A stretch of DNA of 64,000 nt from Ohtaekwangia sp. (GCA_021155195.1 JAJNPV010000046.1:194673-258672), one strand, 5' to 3'; positions 1-8,922 are shown, counted from the stretch's first letter. The notes: generated by a model from the sequence alone, not told the origin. A program made the numbers and translations.

Positions 1-210
1 ATCAATGCACTTGCGTAAATAAAGAATGCGTTTGTCAATTTCCCTGAGTCGTTTTTTATTGTAATGATAATCTGCATTCTCAGAGCGATCGCCAAGGCTT
101 GCAGCCCAATTAACTTTTTGTGTGGTGTCGGGACGCTCTACCCGCCAGAGGTGATCTAACTCAGCTTTTAACTTCTCTAACCCTTCGGGGGTAATCATCA
201 TTGTTTTCAT
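1..210 (-). CDS. greB: Transcription elongation factor GreB (partial)
   Basis: The first 70 codons of a GreA/GreB transcript-cleavage factor, read on the minus strand from the ATG at 208-210 and running off the window edge. The N-terminal coiled-coil that enters the RNA polymerase secondary channel is clear: the segment NWAASLGDRSENADY followed by KKRLREIDKRI is the Gre signature, and its acidic loop coordinates the cleavage Mg2+. The fit is closer to GreB (LWRVERP near residue 22) than GreA. Gre factors rescue backtracked polymerase. The C-terminal FKBP-like domain lies outside the window. It is upstream of, and probably cotranscribed after, the YciI-like gene. Confidence 0.9.
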   Translation of the reverse strand, partial: MKTMMITPEGLEKLKAELDHLWRVERPDTTQKVNWAASLGDRSENADYHYNKKRLREIDKRILYLRKCID

Positions 211-222
211 AGATCAGCAAAC

Positions 223-516
223 TTACTTCTTTGCCAGCAGCTTCTTTAAATCCGGATGAGCTTGCGAGGTGAGAAACTCTGTGATGGTGAATTCAGCAAG
301 CTTGTGAATACAAAAAGGATCCTTAGCCATAATGGCTTCCACCTCGGCATTAGATTTTGCTAACACCAGAATGATGCCCCCCGTACGAGGCACTTTGCGG
401 CCCGAAGCAACAAATGTGTTCGTCCTATAATAGTGGTTTAAAAATTTCATGTGCTCGTTCATGTGAGCATCAATTTGCTCAAGCGGCACAACGTAGGTTA
501 GGTTTACAATGAACAT
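223..516 (-). CDS. YciI-like protein
   Basis: A 97-aa protein of the YciI family, small ferredoxin-like alpha/beta proteins related to the dimeric alpha/beta barrel superfamily. Seen: an N-terminal strand MFIVNLTYVVPLE, a central H-x4-HMKFL helix, a segment G(R)KVPRTGGIILVLA typical of YciI strand 2 and 3, and the KDPFCIHKLAEFTITEF C-terminal half in which the D-P-F motif is conserved. YciI proteins are often annotated as dehydratase or isomerase-like, but the substrate is generally unknown. The gene ends 12 bp upstream of greB on the same strand, so the two may be cotranscribed. Function beyond the fold is not inferable. Confidence 0.85.
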   Translation of the reverse strand: MFIVNLTYVVPLEQIDAHMNEHMKFLNHYYRTNTFVASGRKVPRTGGIILVLAKSNAEVEAIMAKDPFCIHKLAEFTITEFLTSQAHPDLKKLLAKK

Positions 517-694
517 AGGCGAAATTAATAAACTAAGGCACTGTCTCGATAAGCCGAGGTGAACAAGGATTTTCCTAAACTGATTGCATTGAAAGGGTAA
601 TTAAGCATCACATCGGCTATTAAATCCAGTTAACGGCAATCAATTCTTTAACAAAATGGCAACAATTACTTTCGATTAAGTAAAAACGAAAGCC

Positions 695-778
695 ATGGAA
701 GTAAAACCGCTATTTTTAAAAGGATTGATTAATGCGCTATTGATTGAGGCTATCATAGTAGTGCTTTTGATACTTTAA
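695..778 (+). CDS. Possible 27-aa membrane peptide
   Basis: A short ORF of 27 codons (ATG at 695, TAA at 776-778) in the gap between the YciI-like gene and accA. The product starts MEVKPLFLKGLINALLIEA and ends in an uninterrupted run of I/V/L, so it would be a single membrane-spanning helix with a short basic N-terminus. There is no clear ribosome site, as is usual in this phylum. It could be a genuine small membrane protein or a chance ORF; conservation of the peptide in relatives would decide. Confidence 0.3.
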   Translation: MEVKPLFLKGLINALLIEAIIVVLLIL

Positions 779-937
779 TATTAAAGAGCTAAGTCATTCA
801 TAATCAAACTCCCTTAGGTCTTGGGCTTGAGGGATTTTCTTTTTAGAGACCTTCTGAACATTACTGATTTAATCCTCATCATTTTCTACTAAATGGTAGC
901 CTTTCTTGCACAAAAGGCCATAATTTCAAAATTATCT

Positions 938-945
938 TAATTTTG
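938..945 (+). promoter_or_regulatory. Candidate -7 box for accA
   Basis: TAATTTTG matches the Bacteroidota sigma-70 -7 element TAnnTTTG and lies 27 bp before the accA ATG. A convincing -33 TTTG at the usual spacing is not visible, so this is only a candidate. Confidence 0.35.
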
Positions 946-972
946 TAGCCTTAATTAATTAACCCAGGGCAA

Positions 973-1923
973 ATGAATCTGTTGGATTTTGAAAAGCCCA
1001 TCGCGGAACTGGAAGGAAAGCTTGCCGATATGAAACACCTAGCAGATGGTAGTGATGATTCGGTAAAGAAGGCAGTTCAAGCGTTGGAGAAGAAGATCAC
1101 CGACCTGAAAAAAGAAACGTTCCAAAATCTTACTGGCTGGCAACGGGTACAACTATCCCGTCATCCTGATCGGCCATATACTCAAGACTATATTTATGAA
1201 ATTACTACCGACTTCATTGAACTACATGGCGACCGCACGGTAGCTGATGATAAAGCGATGGTTGGCGGCTTAGGAACTATTGATGGTCAAACATTTATGT
1301 TGATTGGTCAGCAGAAAGGACGCAATACCAAGCAGCGTCAAATGCGCAATTTTGGAATGGCGAATCCGGAAGGCTATCGAAAGGCTTTGCGCCTGATGAA
1401 GATTGCCGAGAAGTTCAATAAACCTATTGTTACATTCATTGATACACCCGGTGCTTTTCCAGGACTTGAAGCAGAAGAGCGTGGCCAAGGTGAAGCGATT
1501 GCTCGTAACCTGAAGGAAATGTTTATGCTTAAGGTACCCGTGATATGTATTGTAGTGGGTGAAGGTGCCTCAGGAGGTGCGTTAGGCATTGGTATTGGTG
1601 ATCGTGTTTATATGTTGGAGAATTCCTGGTACTCGGTTATCTCACCCGAGAATTGTTCAGCTATTTTATGGAGAAGTTGGGATTTTAAAGAACAAGCTGC
1701 TGAGTTGCTGAAACTTTCATCAAAAGATATGCATGCACTAAAGTTGGTTGATGGAATTGTGAACGAACCATTAGGCGGGGCGCATACCAATGTGAAGGCT
1801 ATGGCCGATGAAGTGAAACGAATTATCCTTGAAAGCTTTCATGAACTTAACAAGCTAACTCCACAAGAGCGAATTGATCAACGCATCGAGAAGTTTTGCT
1901 CCATGGGGGTAGTGAAAGAATAA
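973..1923 (+). CDS. accA: Acetyl-CoA carboxylase carboxyltransferase alpha
   Basis: The 316-aa alpha subunit of the carboxyltransferase that moves CO2 from carboxybiotin to acetyl-CoA, giving malonyl-CoA for fatty-acid synthesis; it acts in the cytosol as an A2B2 complex with AccD. Length matches E. coli AccA (319 aa). Seen: N-terminal helical segment LLDFEKPIAELEGKL, the crotonase-fold core with the segment TFIDTPGAFPGLEAEERGQG, the oxyanion-hole glycine run GEGASGGALGIG near residues 195-206, and the C-terminal HELNKLTPQERIDQR. It is followed by a strong terminator and appears monocistronic; accD is not in the window. Confidence 0.97.
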   Translation: MNLLDFEKPIAELEGKLADMKHLADGSDDSVKKAVQALEKKITDLKKETFQNLTGWQRVQLSRHPDRPYTQDYIYEITTDFIELHGDRTVADDKAMVGGLGTIDGQTFMLIGQQKGRNTKQRQMRNFGMANPEGYRKALRLMKIAEKFNKPIVTFIDTPGAFPGLEAEERGQGEAIARNLKEMFMLKVPVICIVVGEGASGGALGIGIGDRVYMLENSWYSVISPENCSAILWRSWDFKEQAAELLKLSSKDMHALKLVDGIVNEPLGGAHTNVKAMADEVKRIILESFHELNKLTPQERIDQRIEKFCSMGVVKE

Positions 1924-1946
1924 AGAAGTTCTAAAAACCATACCCA

Positions 1947-2022
1947 ATGTCAGGCTGAGCATGTCGAAGCCTACTGAGAGTTGATTTTGAATAATACGTT
2001 TCTACAAAGCTCAACGTGACAA
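1947..2022. repeat. Imperfect inverted repeat, REP-like
   Basis: The arms GTCAGGCTGAGC and GCTCAACGTGAC (10 of 12 positions pair) bracket about 55 bp containing ATGTCGAAGCC. The GGCTGAGC..GTCGAAGCC wording resembles a dispersed intergenic palindrome found in many bacterial genomes. No second copy was recognised in this window. Confidence 0.4.
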
Positions 2023-2072
2023 GGTTTTTAAAAATGCTATAATTCAATTTTTAAGATAATAAGCATAAATTG

Positions 2073-2096
2073 AGGTCGCGCTAAGCGACCTTTTTT
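2073..2096 (+). terminator. Rho-independent terminator of accA
   Basis: The stem AGGTCGC / GCGACCT with a 4-5 nt loop is followed directly by TTTTTT. It lies about 150 bp after accA and just before the next gene. Confidence 0.85.
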
Positions 2097-2118
2097 ATTC
2101 TACCTACTTCGGAAGTAA

Positions 2119-2958
2119 ATGAATTTACATGTAATCAATACTGGATTTTTTAAGTTGGATGGTGGAGCCATGTTTGGTGTTGTTCCTAAAGCTATCTGGC
2201 AAAAGTATAACCCGGCCGATGAAAACAATTTATGTTCGTGGGCTATGCGTTGCTTGCTGATTGAAGATGGTGAAAGGCTGGTGCTGATTGATAATGGACT
2301 AGGCGATAAACAAGATGCAAAGTTTTTCAGCCATTACTATTTACATGGAAACGATTCTCTTCTTAAATCATTGAATCAGCACGGGTTTAGTACAGATGAT
2401 GTTTCAGATATGTTTCTCACCCATCTGCACTTCGATCATTGTGGAGGTGGCGTTAAGAAAGAAAATGAAAAGTTAGCGCTCACCTTTAAAGAAGCCATCT
2501 ACTGGAGTAATGAAGATCATTGGCAATGGGCAACTAAACCAAATCCTCGCGAGAAAGCCAGTTTCCTTTCAGAAAACATTTTACCCATGCAGGAAAGTGG
2601 TCATTTGAAATTTATTAATCAAAATGGAAAAGCTCCCTTTGAGTTCATGGAAATTTTTTATGCGTCAGGTCACACCGATGCGATGATGATTCCAAAAATA
2701 AAATACAAAGAACACACGATTTGCTTTATGGCCGATCTGTTGCCATCGATAGGGCATATTCCGTTACCGTATGTAATGGGGTACGATACCAGACCCTTAC
2801 TAACTCTTGAAGAGAAATCAGCATTTCTAAAAGAAGCAGCCGATAATAAGTATGTTTTATTTTTAGAACATGATCCGGTAAATGAATGCTGTACCGTTAA
2901 GCATACCGAAAAAGGTGTGAGGTTAGATCGCACATTTAATTTGAGTGAGATCTTATGA
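2119..2958 (+). CDS. MBL-fold metallohydrolase
   Basis: A 279-aa metallo-beta-lactamase superfamily hydrolase. The metal-binding signature HLHFDH lies at about residues 102-107, downstream histidine/aspartate ligands occur in the segments ASGHTDAM and FMADLLPS, and the C-terminal LFLEHDP supplies the last histidine. No signal peptide is present, so it is cytosolic. Substrates across this superfamily are diverse (lactones, phosphodiesters, thioesters), so the reaction cannot be named. The stop overlaps the ATG of the following patatin gene, the first of several tight junctions through the operon 2119-6264. Confidence 0.9.
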   Translation: MNLHVINTGFFKLDGGAMFGVVPKAIWQKYNPADENNLCSWAMRCLLIEDGERLVLIDNGLGDKQDAKFFSHYYLHGNDSLLKSLNQHGFSTDDVSDMFLTHLHFDHCGGGVKKENEKLALTFKEAIYWSNEDHWQWATKPNPREKASFLSENILPMQESGHLKFINQNGKAPFEFMEIFYASGHTDAMMIPKIKYKEHTICFMADLLPSIGHIPLPYVMGYDTRPLLTLEEKSAFLKEAADNKYVLFLEHDPVNECCTVKHTEKGVRLDRTFNLSEIL

Positions 2959-3722
2959 AACGCGGATTGGTTTTATCTGGCGGTGGCGCGCGTGGGATCG
3001 CTCACATTGGAGTACTCAAAGCATTGGATGAAATGAATATCACCTTCGATTGCATATCAGGCACCAGTGCCGGATCCATTGTTGGTGCTTTGTATGCAGA
3101 TGGTCATAAGCCCGATCAAATTTTTGAACTCATAAAAAACCTGAGCATCTTTAAATCAGTGCGGCCTGCGTTTGCCTGGACGGGTTTGTTTTCTTTGGAT
3201 GGGCTAAAGGAGGTATTGCTTAGGGAGATTCCAGGAAATAGCTTTTCTGATTTGAAAATTCCATTGACGGTTGCTGCAACCGATATTCGAAAAGGTAAAA
3301 TTCAGTACTTCACGGAAGGGGATCTGGCAAGAATTATTATGGCTTCCTGCTGTATTCCTGCAATTTTTAATCCAGTTAGCTTAGATAATAATTTATATGT
3401 GGATGGGGGTCTACTGGATAACCTCCCGGTGAAACCAATTCGCAAGGAATGTGATTTTATTGTAGGTTCTCATTGCAATCACATCAGTCCTGATTTTGAT
3501 ACCAGCAACATTAAGTTAGTGGTTGAGCGCAGCTTGCTTATTACCATTCACGCCAATACAGAAGTGAGTCGCGGATTGTGTGATGTATTTATCGAACCTC
3601 CGCGAATGGATCGCTTCAGTAGCTTAAGTCTTGGTAAAGCAAAAGAGATTTTCGACTTTGGATATCGGTTCACAAAAGAGAACTTTTTGCCTCATCATTT
3701 TCAAAAGAACGAAGCCGCATGA
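2955..3722 (+). CDS. Patatin-like phospholipase (RssA-type)
   Basis: A 255-aa patatin-family acyl hydrolase. The oxyanion-hole motif GGGARG is at residues 9-14, the nucleophile elbow GTSAGS at 36-41 (Ser38), and the catalytic Asp in VDGG at about residue 150, forming the Ser-Asp dyad. Size and motifs match the bacterial RssA/YlbK group, which lacks a secretion signal or barrel. It is expected to deacylate phospholipids or lysophospholipids in the cytosol or at the inner membrane. It overlaps the MBL gene by ATGA and the urocanate hydratase gene by ATGA, so the three are translationally coupled. Confidence 0.92.
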   Translation: MKRGLVLSGGGARGIAHIGVLKALDEMNITFDCISGTSAGSIVGALYADGHKPDQIFELIKNLSIFKSVRPAFAWTGLFSLDGLKEVLLREIPGNSFSDLKIPLTVAATDIRKGKIQYFTEGDLARIIMASCCIPAIFNPVSLDNNLYVDGGLLDNLPVKPIRKECDFIVGSHCNHISPDFDTSNIKLVVERSLLITIHANTEVSRGLCDVFIEPPRMDRFSSLSLGKAKEIFDFGYRFTKENFLPHHFQKNEAA

Positions 3723-5719
3723 GTTTACTGAATTTTAAAGATGAAATTCTTCAGGGCATACCCGATGCATTGCCTGAGGCTAAACCGTTTGATGTGGATG
3801 TTAACCACGCACCAAAGCGAAAAGACATTTTAAATTCGGATGAAAAAAAACTAGCGATAAAAAACGCACTCCGTTATTTCCATCCAAGCCATCATAAGAT
3901 TCTTGCACCAGAGTTTTTAAGTGAACTTCAAACCTATGGTCGGATATATATGTATCGCTTCCGTCCCGATTATGAAATGTATGCTCGCCCAATAAGCGAT
4001 TATCCATTTAAGTCATTGCAGGCGGGTTCGATCATGTTGATGATCCAGAATAATCTTGATCCTGCTGTGGCTCAACATCCGCACGAGTTAATTACCTATG
4101 GCGGCAATGGGGCTGTATTTCAAAACTGGGCACAATACTTATTGACTATGAAGTATCTGGCCATCATGACAAACGAGCAAACGCTTCATATGTATTCAGG
4201 GCATCCGATGGGATTGTTTCCATCGTCACCAGAAGCTCCACGTGTGGTTGTAAGCAATGGAATGATGATTCCAAATTATTCCAAACCTGATGATTGGGAA
4301 AAATACAATGCCCTTGGCGTAACTCAGTACGGACAAATGACCGCTGGTAGTTACATGTACATCGGTCCACAAGGAATTGTCCACGGAACTAACATTACCA
4401 TCTTAAATGCAGGCAGAAAAATCTCGAAACAAAATGAAAGTCTTGCCGGAAAGGTTTTTGTTACCTCTGGCTTAGGAGGCATGAGTGGCGCTCAACCAAA
4501 AGCAGGAAACATTGCCGGTTGTATTACTGTGATTGCCGAAGTAAATGAAAAGGTTACTCAAAAAAGGTTTGATCAAAAGTGGGTAGATGAGGTGATTCAT
4601 GATTTAAATGATTTAGTTGTAAGAGTTAGAAAAGCAAAAGTAAATAAGGAAGTTGTTTCACTCGCATATCAAGGTAATGTAGTGGATGTATGGGAAAAGT
4701 TTGATCAGGAAAATATTTTTATCGAGTTAGGATCCGATCAAACTTCATTGCACAATCCTTGGGCCGGAGGATATTATCCGGTTGGTCTTTCCTTTGAGGA
4801 GTCTAATAAACTGATGGCTCAAGACCCTGAAGAGTTTAAGCGAAAAGTGCAGGAGTCATTACGAAGACATGCCGATTCAATCAATCGTCATTCAGCAAAG
4901 GGAACTTACTTTTTTGATTACGGAAATGCTTTTTTGTTGGAAGCATCGCGGGCAGGTGCGGAGGTGATGGCTACCAGCAAAGTTGATTTTAAATATCCTT
5001 CTTATGTTCAGGATATCATGGGACCCATGTGTTTTGATTATGGATTTGGTCCGTTTAGGTGGGTGTGTACATCGGGCAATGAAAAGGATCTTGACTTTAC
5101 AGATCAATTGGCACAAGAAGTTTTAGAAAAAATGGCATTGACTGTTGAACCAGAAATTCAATCACAACTTCAGGACAATATTCATTGGATAAAAGCGGCC
5201 AAGAAAAATAAATTAGTGGTGGGATCACAAGCACGCATCCTATATGCCAATGCTGAAGGACGGATTAAAATTGCAACTGCATTTAACAAAGCAATCAAAG
5301 CCGGTAAAATTGGTGCCGTTGTATTAGGTCGCGATCATCATGATGTTTCCGGTACCGATAGCCCCTATCGTGAGACCTCTAATATTTATGATGGTTCGCG
5401 ATACACAGCTGACATGGCAATTCACAATGTAATTGGTGATTCATTTAGAGGTGCAACCTGGGTATCCATACACAATGGGGGTGGAGTTGGTTGGGGCGAA
5501 GTTATCAATGGCGGTTTTGGGTTGTTGTTGGATGGCTCCGATGAAGCGGAAAGAAAGTTAAAAAACATGCTCTACTTCGATGTGAATAATGGAATTGCGC
5601 GCAGAGCTTGGGCTCGTAATTCAGGGGCACTATCAACTATTGAGAAAGAGATTTCTTCTTCAACACAAATCACGATTCCATATTTAGCGGATGATTCTTT
5701 ACTAGACTCAATGATGTAA
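3719..5719 (+). CDS. hutU: Urocanate hydratase (long form)
   Basis: A 666-aa urocanase, which uses tightly bound NAD+ to hydrate urocanate to imidazolone propionate in histidine breakdown. Seen: the opening YGGNGAVFQNWAQY, the NAD-binding stretch GLGGMSGAQPKAGN near residue 251, the segment DQTSLHNPWAGGYYPVG, and the C-terminal GATWVSIHNGGGVGWGE that marks the family. It is about 110 residues longer than the roughly 556-aa proteobacterial enzyme; longer forms of this kind occur in Bacteroidota. No hutH, hutI or hutG is nearby; instead it sits between lipid-active genes, with its stop overlapping the plsC start. Confidence 0.95.
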   Translation: MSLLNFKDEILQGIPDALPEAKPFDVDVNHAPKRKDILNSDEKKLAIKNALRYFHPSHHKILAPEFLSELQTYGRIYMYRFRPDYEMYARPISDYPFKSLQAGSIMLMIQNNLDPAVAQHPHELITYGGNGAVFQNWAQYLLTMKYLAIMTNEQTLHMYSGHPMGLFPSSPEAPRVVVSNGMMIPNYSKPDDWEKYNALGVTQYGQMTAGSYMYIGPQGIVHGTNITILNAGRKISKQNESLAGKVFVTSGLGGMSGAQPKAGNIAGCITVIAEVNEKVTQKRFDQKWVDEVIHDLNDLVVRVRKAKVNKEVVSLAYQGNVVDVWEKFDQENIFIELGSDQTSLHNPWAGGYYPVGLSFEESNKLMAQDPEEFKRKVQESLRRHADSINRHSAKGTYFFDYGNAFLLEASRAGAEVMATSKVDFKYPSYVQDIMGPMCFDYGFGPFRWVCTSGNEKDLDFTDQLAQEVLEKMALTVEPEIQSQLQDNIHWIKAAKKNKLVVGSQARILYANAEGRIKIATAFNKAIKAGKIGAVVLGRDHHDVSGTDSPYRETSNIYDGSRYTADMAIHNVIGDSFRGATWVSIHNGGGVGWGEVINGGFGLLLDGSDEAERKLKNMLYFDVNNGIARRAWARNSGALSTIEKEISSSTQITIPYLADDSLLDSMM

Positions 5720-6264
5720 TGTTTCGCGCCTTAGCAAAATTTATTTTCAAGATTACCGGATGGAAAGTAGATGGCAATTTCCCGGTTGGACTTAAAAAGT
5801 ATATTATCGCTGTTGCTCCACATACAAGTAACTGGGATTTTCCGATTGGGGTGCTAGCCCGGAGTGTTTTGCATATTGAGAAAGCAAAATTTCTTGGAAA
5901 AGATTCGTTATTCAAACCACCTTTCGGTTGGTTTTTCAGGTGGTTAGGCGGCTATCCGGTAGATCGGTCGAGCAGTCATGATGTAGTTCAACAAGTAGTG
6001 AATATCTTTAATAGGCATGACGAATTTATCGTGGCAATGGCTCCGGAAGGCACCAGAAAGAAGGTTGAGAAGTTGAGAACAGGATTTTACTTTATTGCAA
6101 AAGGTGCCAATATTCCGATTATTCCATGCGGTTTTGATTTCGAAAAGAAGGTGATAAAGGTAGGAGAGCCATTTTATCCAACAGATAATCAAGAGTTAGA
6201 TATTCAATTTTTGATTCAATTTTATCACACCATCAAAGGAAAAAATCAGGAATTAGGAATATGA
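5719..6264 (+). CDS. PlsC-like 1-acylglycerol-phosphate acyltransferase
   Basis: A 181-aa member of the LPLAT/PlsC family, which transfers a fatty-acyl group onto lysophosphatidic acid or a related acceptor at the inner membrane. Catalytic block I is HTSNWD (His35 and Asp40), block III is PEGTRKK near residues 109-115, and the N-terminus is an amphipathic helix rather than a signal peptide. Small PlsC homologues of this size also acylate lysophospholipids, so the exact acceptor is open. Its ATG overlaps the hutU stop codon, making it the last gene of the coupled cluster with the patatin. A remodelling role opposite the patatin is inference. Confidence 0.88.
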   Translation: MFRALAKFIFKITGWKVDGNFPVGLKKYIIAVAPHTSNWDFPIGVLARSVLHIEKAKFLGKDSLFKPPFGWFFRWLGGYPVDRSSSHDVVQQVVNIFNRHDEFIVAMAPEGTRKKVEKLRTGFYFIAKGANIPIIPCGFDFEKKVIKVGEPFYPTDNQELDIQFLIQFYHTIKGKNQELGI

Positions 6265-6323
6265 TTTTAACTTTTGAGATTCAATAAATTCCTTAACTTG
6301 TATTGAATAAAAATTATAAATAA

Positions 6324-6890
6324 ATGAAAAAGCTATTTTTACTATTGATTATCTGTGGGTTGTCTTCAACTGCTTTCTCTCAGTTCCTTAAAAAAGGATC
6401 GATTATAGGTGGTGGAAGCTTTCAGTTTCAAACCACAAAATATAAGGACAGTGACTCAAAAAGTCATTCACTTTCTATTATGCCTTGGGCTGGATATTTG
6501 ATCATAGATAATCTTGTATTAGGCACAAGCTTTGACATTTCTAGTTCTGGTTCAAAATCTTCAGGTTATAAATCCTCAAGCAACGGAATTTCGGTTGGCC
6601 CTATGGTGAGATACTATCTTGATCAAGGACTATTCTTTAGTGGTCAATATACTTTTGGGTCAGGAAAGATCAAAGATGATTTTACCAATTCAACAACCAA
6701 ATTCAATTACTCAATTTACAGATTGGGAGTAGGCTATGCAGCTAGGATTACTGACACAGTTCTATTTGAGCCAACTATTGGTTATTATGGTGTTTCCAAT
6801 GGTGATAATACTTACAGTGGTCTTAATAATAATTCTAGTGGTCTTTTCATTAGTGGCGGCTTTACCATCATACTAAAGAATGTACAATAG
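6324..6890 (+). CDS. Outer-membrane beta-barrel protein
   Basis: A 188-aa secreted protein with an N-terminal signal peptide (MKKLFLLLIICGLSSTAFSQ) followed by alternating-hydrophobicity strands rich in Gly, Ser and Tyr, such as SIGVGPMVRYYL-like and RLGVGYAARI segments, ending in hydrophobic strand residues. This is the profile of the small 8-stranded OMP_b-brl type barrels of Bacteroidota. No enzymatic motif is visible, and adhesion or a structural role cannot be told apart. The next gene is another barrel protein with its own likely promoter. Confidence 0.75.
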   Translation: MKKLFLLLIICGLSSTAFSQFLKKGSIIGGGSFQFQTTKYKDSDSKSHSLSIMPWAGYLIIDNLVLGTSFDISSSGSKSSGYKSSSNGISVGPMVRYYLDQGLFFSGQYTFGSGKIKDDFTNSTTKFNYSIYRLGVGYAARITDTVLFEPTIGYYGVSNGDNTYSGLNNNSSGLFISGGFTIILKNVQ

Positions 6891-6911
6891 TATTTTTAAA
6901 AAATTCGGCTT

Positions 6912-6919
6912 TATTTTTG
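6912..6919 (+). promoter_or_regulatory. Candidate -7 box
   Basis: TATTTTTG is a full match to TAnnTTTG, 30 bp before the ATG of the PorT-type barrel gene. No clear -33 element was found. Confidence 0.35.
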
Positions 6920-6949
6920 TGTAGAGAAAAGAAATAAACAATAATTAAT

Positions 6950-7564
6950 ATGAAAAAAATATTCTTTGCAGTGATGATCGTCTTCGCATGCATGGGCTTA
7001 GCTAAGCAAAGTGTAGCTCAAATGCAGTTTGCGCTCGGTATTAAGGGCGGTCCTAATTTTGCAAACCTGGATGCCAAATCCAGTGTTGGCGAAAATTATA
7101 AAAACAGAACCGGTTTCCATGGTGGGGCTTTTGCCCTATTCAAATTTACCAAAGTGGGTGTTCAACCTGAATTACTTTTTTCCAAGCAAGGATCGAATAT
7201 TCAGTTTAACTCGCAGGATGGTGAAGCCAACTTCGACTACATTAACATTCCAATTATTTTAAAGCTCTATACTGTTGCCGGAATTAATATTCAGGCAGGC
7301 CCTCAGTTTGGATTTCTATCAGGTGGAGAAGTTAAGCAGACCGTTAATGGGATTAAAACAACACAAGATGTTAAAGATTTTTATAAGGGTTCTGACCTTA
7401 GCTTAGCGTTGGGCTTAGGCTGGGATTTACCTTTTGGATTAACATTAGATGCTAGATATAATCTTGGCTTGTCTAAGATCAATGATGGTTCAAACAACAA
7501 TGAAGCTAAGAATCAAGTATTTCAAATCTCTGCCGGTTTTAAAATCATAAAACTAGGTAAATAG
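6950..7564 (+). CDS. PorT-family outer-membrane beta-barrel
   Basis: A 204-aa barrel protein of the PorT/OMP_b-brl_2 type. Seen: a signal peptide ending AKQSVAQ, then the family-typical opening LGIKGGPNFANL, the mid-protein strand GVQPELLFSKQGS, the segment YINIPIILKLY, and AGPQFGFLSGG, followed by a C-terminal DARYNLGLSKIND strand. These phrases recur across Bacteroidota and also appear in the barrel at 61320-61883 of this window, so the two are paralogues. The role is unknown; PorT itself assists type IX secretion, but most members do not. It is followed by a strong terminator. Confidence 0.85.
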   Translation: MKKIFFAVMIVFACMGLAKQSVAQMQFALGIKGGPNFANLDAKSSVGENYKNRTGFHGGAFALFKFTKVGVQPELLFSKQGSNIQFNSQDGEANFDYINIPIILKLYTVAGINIQAGPQFGFLSGGEVKQTVNGIKTTQDVKDFYKGSDLSLALGLGWDLPFGLTLDARYNLGLSKINDGSNNNEAKNQVFQISAGFKIIKLGK

Positions 7565-7586
7565 TAATCTAAAGTTATTGAACTAT

Positions 7587-7610
7587 AAAGCCCCTAGTTG
7601 GGGCTTTTTT
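7587..7610 (+). terminator. Rho-independent terminator
   Basis: The stem AAGCCCC / GGGGCTT with a 4-nt loop is followed by TTTT, just after the barrel gene and before folC. Confidence 0.85.
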
Positions 7611-7647
7611 ATTTTGCGCTGTTAGGTTTAATTTCGCGCCAAGTTTT

Positions 7648-8922
7648 ATGAGCTACGCTGAAACCATTACTTATCTGTATAACAACCTCCCCATGTTTCA
7701 GCGGGTGGGGTCAATTGCCTACAAACCAAATTTAATAAATACGTTAAAGTTGTGTGAGGCGTTGGGCAATCCTCATCACAAATTCAAATCTATACATGTT
7801 GCTGGAACCAATGGAAAAGGAAGTGTATCGCACATGCTTGCCGCTATCTTGCAAACAGCAGGCTCTAAAACCGGTCTCTATACATCTCCTCACCTAAAAG
7901 AATTTACTGAGAGAATTCGGATTAATGGAAGGGAGATTGAACAAGATTTTGTAGTTGACTTTGTTGAAAGGATAAAACCCGAAATCGAAAAAATAAAACC
8001 TTCTTTCTTTGAGATAACGGTTGCCATGGCATTCGATTATTTCGCCCGGCAAAAAGTGGACATTGCTGTGATTGAGACCGGCATGGGTGGCAGGCTTGAC
8101 TCAACTAATGTAATTAGTCCTATACTTTCTTTGATCACCAACATAAGTTGGGATCATAAAGAATTATTAGGCGACACGCTGCAAAAGATTGCTGGTGAAA
8201 AGGCAGGTATCATCAAGCCTCATATCCCTGTTATAATTAGTGAGCGACAAGAAGATGTTCAAAATGTATTTGAGCGTAAAGCTTTAGAGTGTAAAAGTGA
8301 ATTGATATACGCTTCAGATAGGTACCGGGTTAATCGAGTTAAGCCCGGTCAGTTTGAGGTTAGCCAGGATAAGGATCAACATCTCATTGAATTAGATTTG
8401 TTAGGAATCTATCAGACTAAAAATATTAAAGGTGTTTTAACTGCAGTTGATGAGCTGGTAAAACAGGGTATGAACATTTCGAGTGAGCATGTTATAGAAG
8501 GTTTGAAAAATGTAATTACACTTACCGGGCTAAAAGGCCGGTGGCAGCAGATTAATGGCAGCCCTTTAACAATTTGTGATACCGGTCACAACGAGGCCGG
8601 AATTGCTGAGATAATAAATCAACTAAAAGAGATCAAGTTTAATAAACTTCATTGGGTATTGGGGGTAGTGAAAGATAAAGATGTGACCACCATTCTAAAT
8701 ATATTACCAAAGGAAGCTCAATATTATTTTTGTCAAGCTTCTCTTCCTCGTGCACTTCCGGCCATTGAACTTCTGGATAAAGCTGAGTCCGCTGGATTGA
8801 AGGGAATTGTGATTGAAGATGTGAACCAAGCCATACGAGAAGCAAGAGACAATGCAACTCCTGATGATTTGATTTTAGTGGGGGGAAGTACTTTTGTAGT
8901 TGCTGAAATTGAAAATCTGTGA
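7648..8922 (+). CDS. folC: Folylpolyglutamate/dihydrofolate synthase
   Basis: A 424-aa Mur-ligase-family enzyme that adds glutamate to folates, and in many bacteria also makes dihydrofolate from dihydropteroate. The ATP P-loop GTNGKGS is at residues 53-59, the region TSPHLKEFTERI just after it is the FolC omega-loop signature, and ETGMGGRLDSTN and WDHKELLG are the Mur-ligase metal and linker motifs. The C-terminal domain begins near GRWQQI and contains CDTGHNEAG. Cytosolic. Its TGA overlaps the GTG start of trmB by four bases, so the two genes are coupled. Confidence 0.95.
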   Translation: MSYAETITYLYNNLPMFQRVGSIAYKPNLINTLKLCEALGNPHHKFKSIHVAGTNGKGSVSHMLAAILQTAGSKTGLYTSPHLKEFTERIRINGREIEQDFVVDFVERIKPEIEKIKPSFFEITVAMAFDYFARQKVDIAVIETGMGGRLDSTNVISPILSLITNISWDHKELLGDTLQKIAGEKAGIIKPHIPVIISERQEDVQNVFERKALECKSELIYASDRYRVNRVKPGQFEVSQDKDQHLIELDLLGIYQTKNIKGVLTAVDELVKQGMNISSEHVIEGLKNVITLTGLKGRWQQINGSPLTICDTGHNEAGIAEIINQLKEIKFNKLHWVLGVVKDKDVTTILNILPKEAQYYFCQASLPRALPAIELLDKAESAGLKGIVIEDVNQAIREARDNATPDDLILVGGSTFVVAEIENL

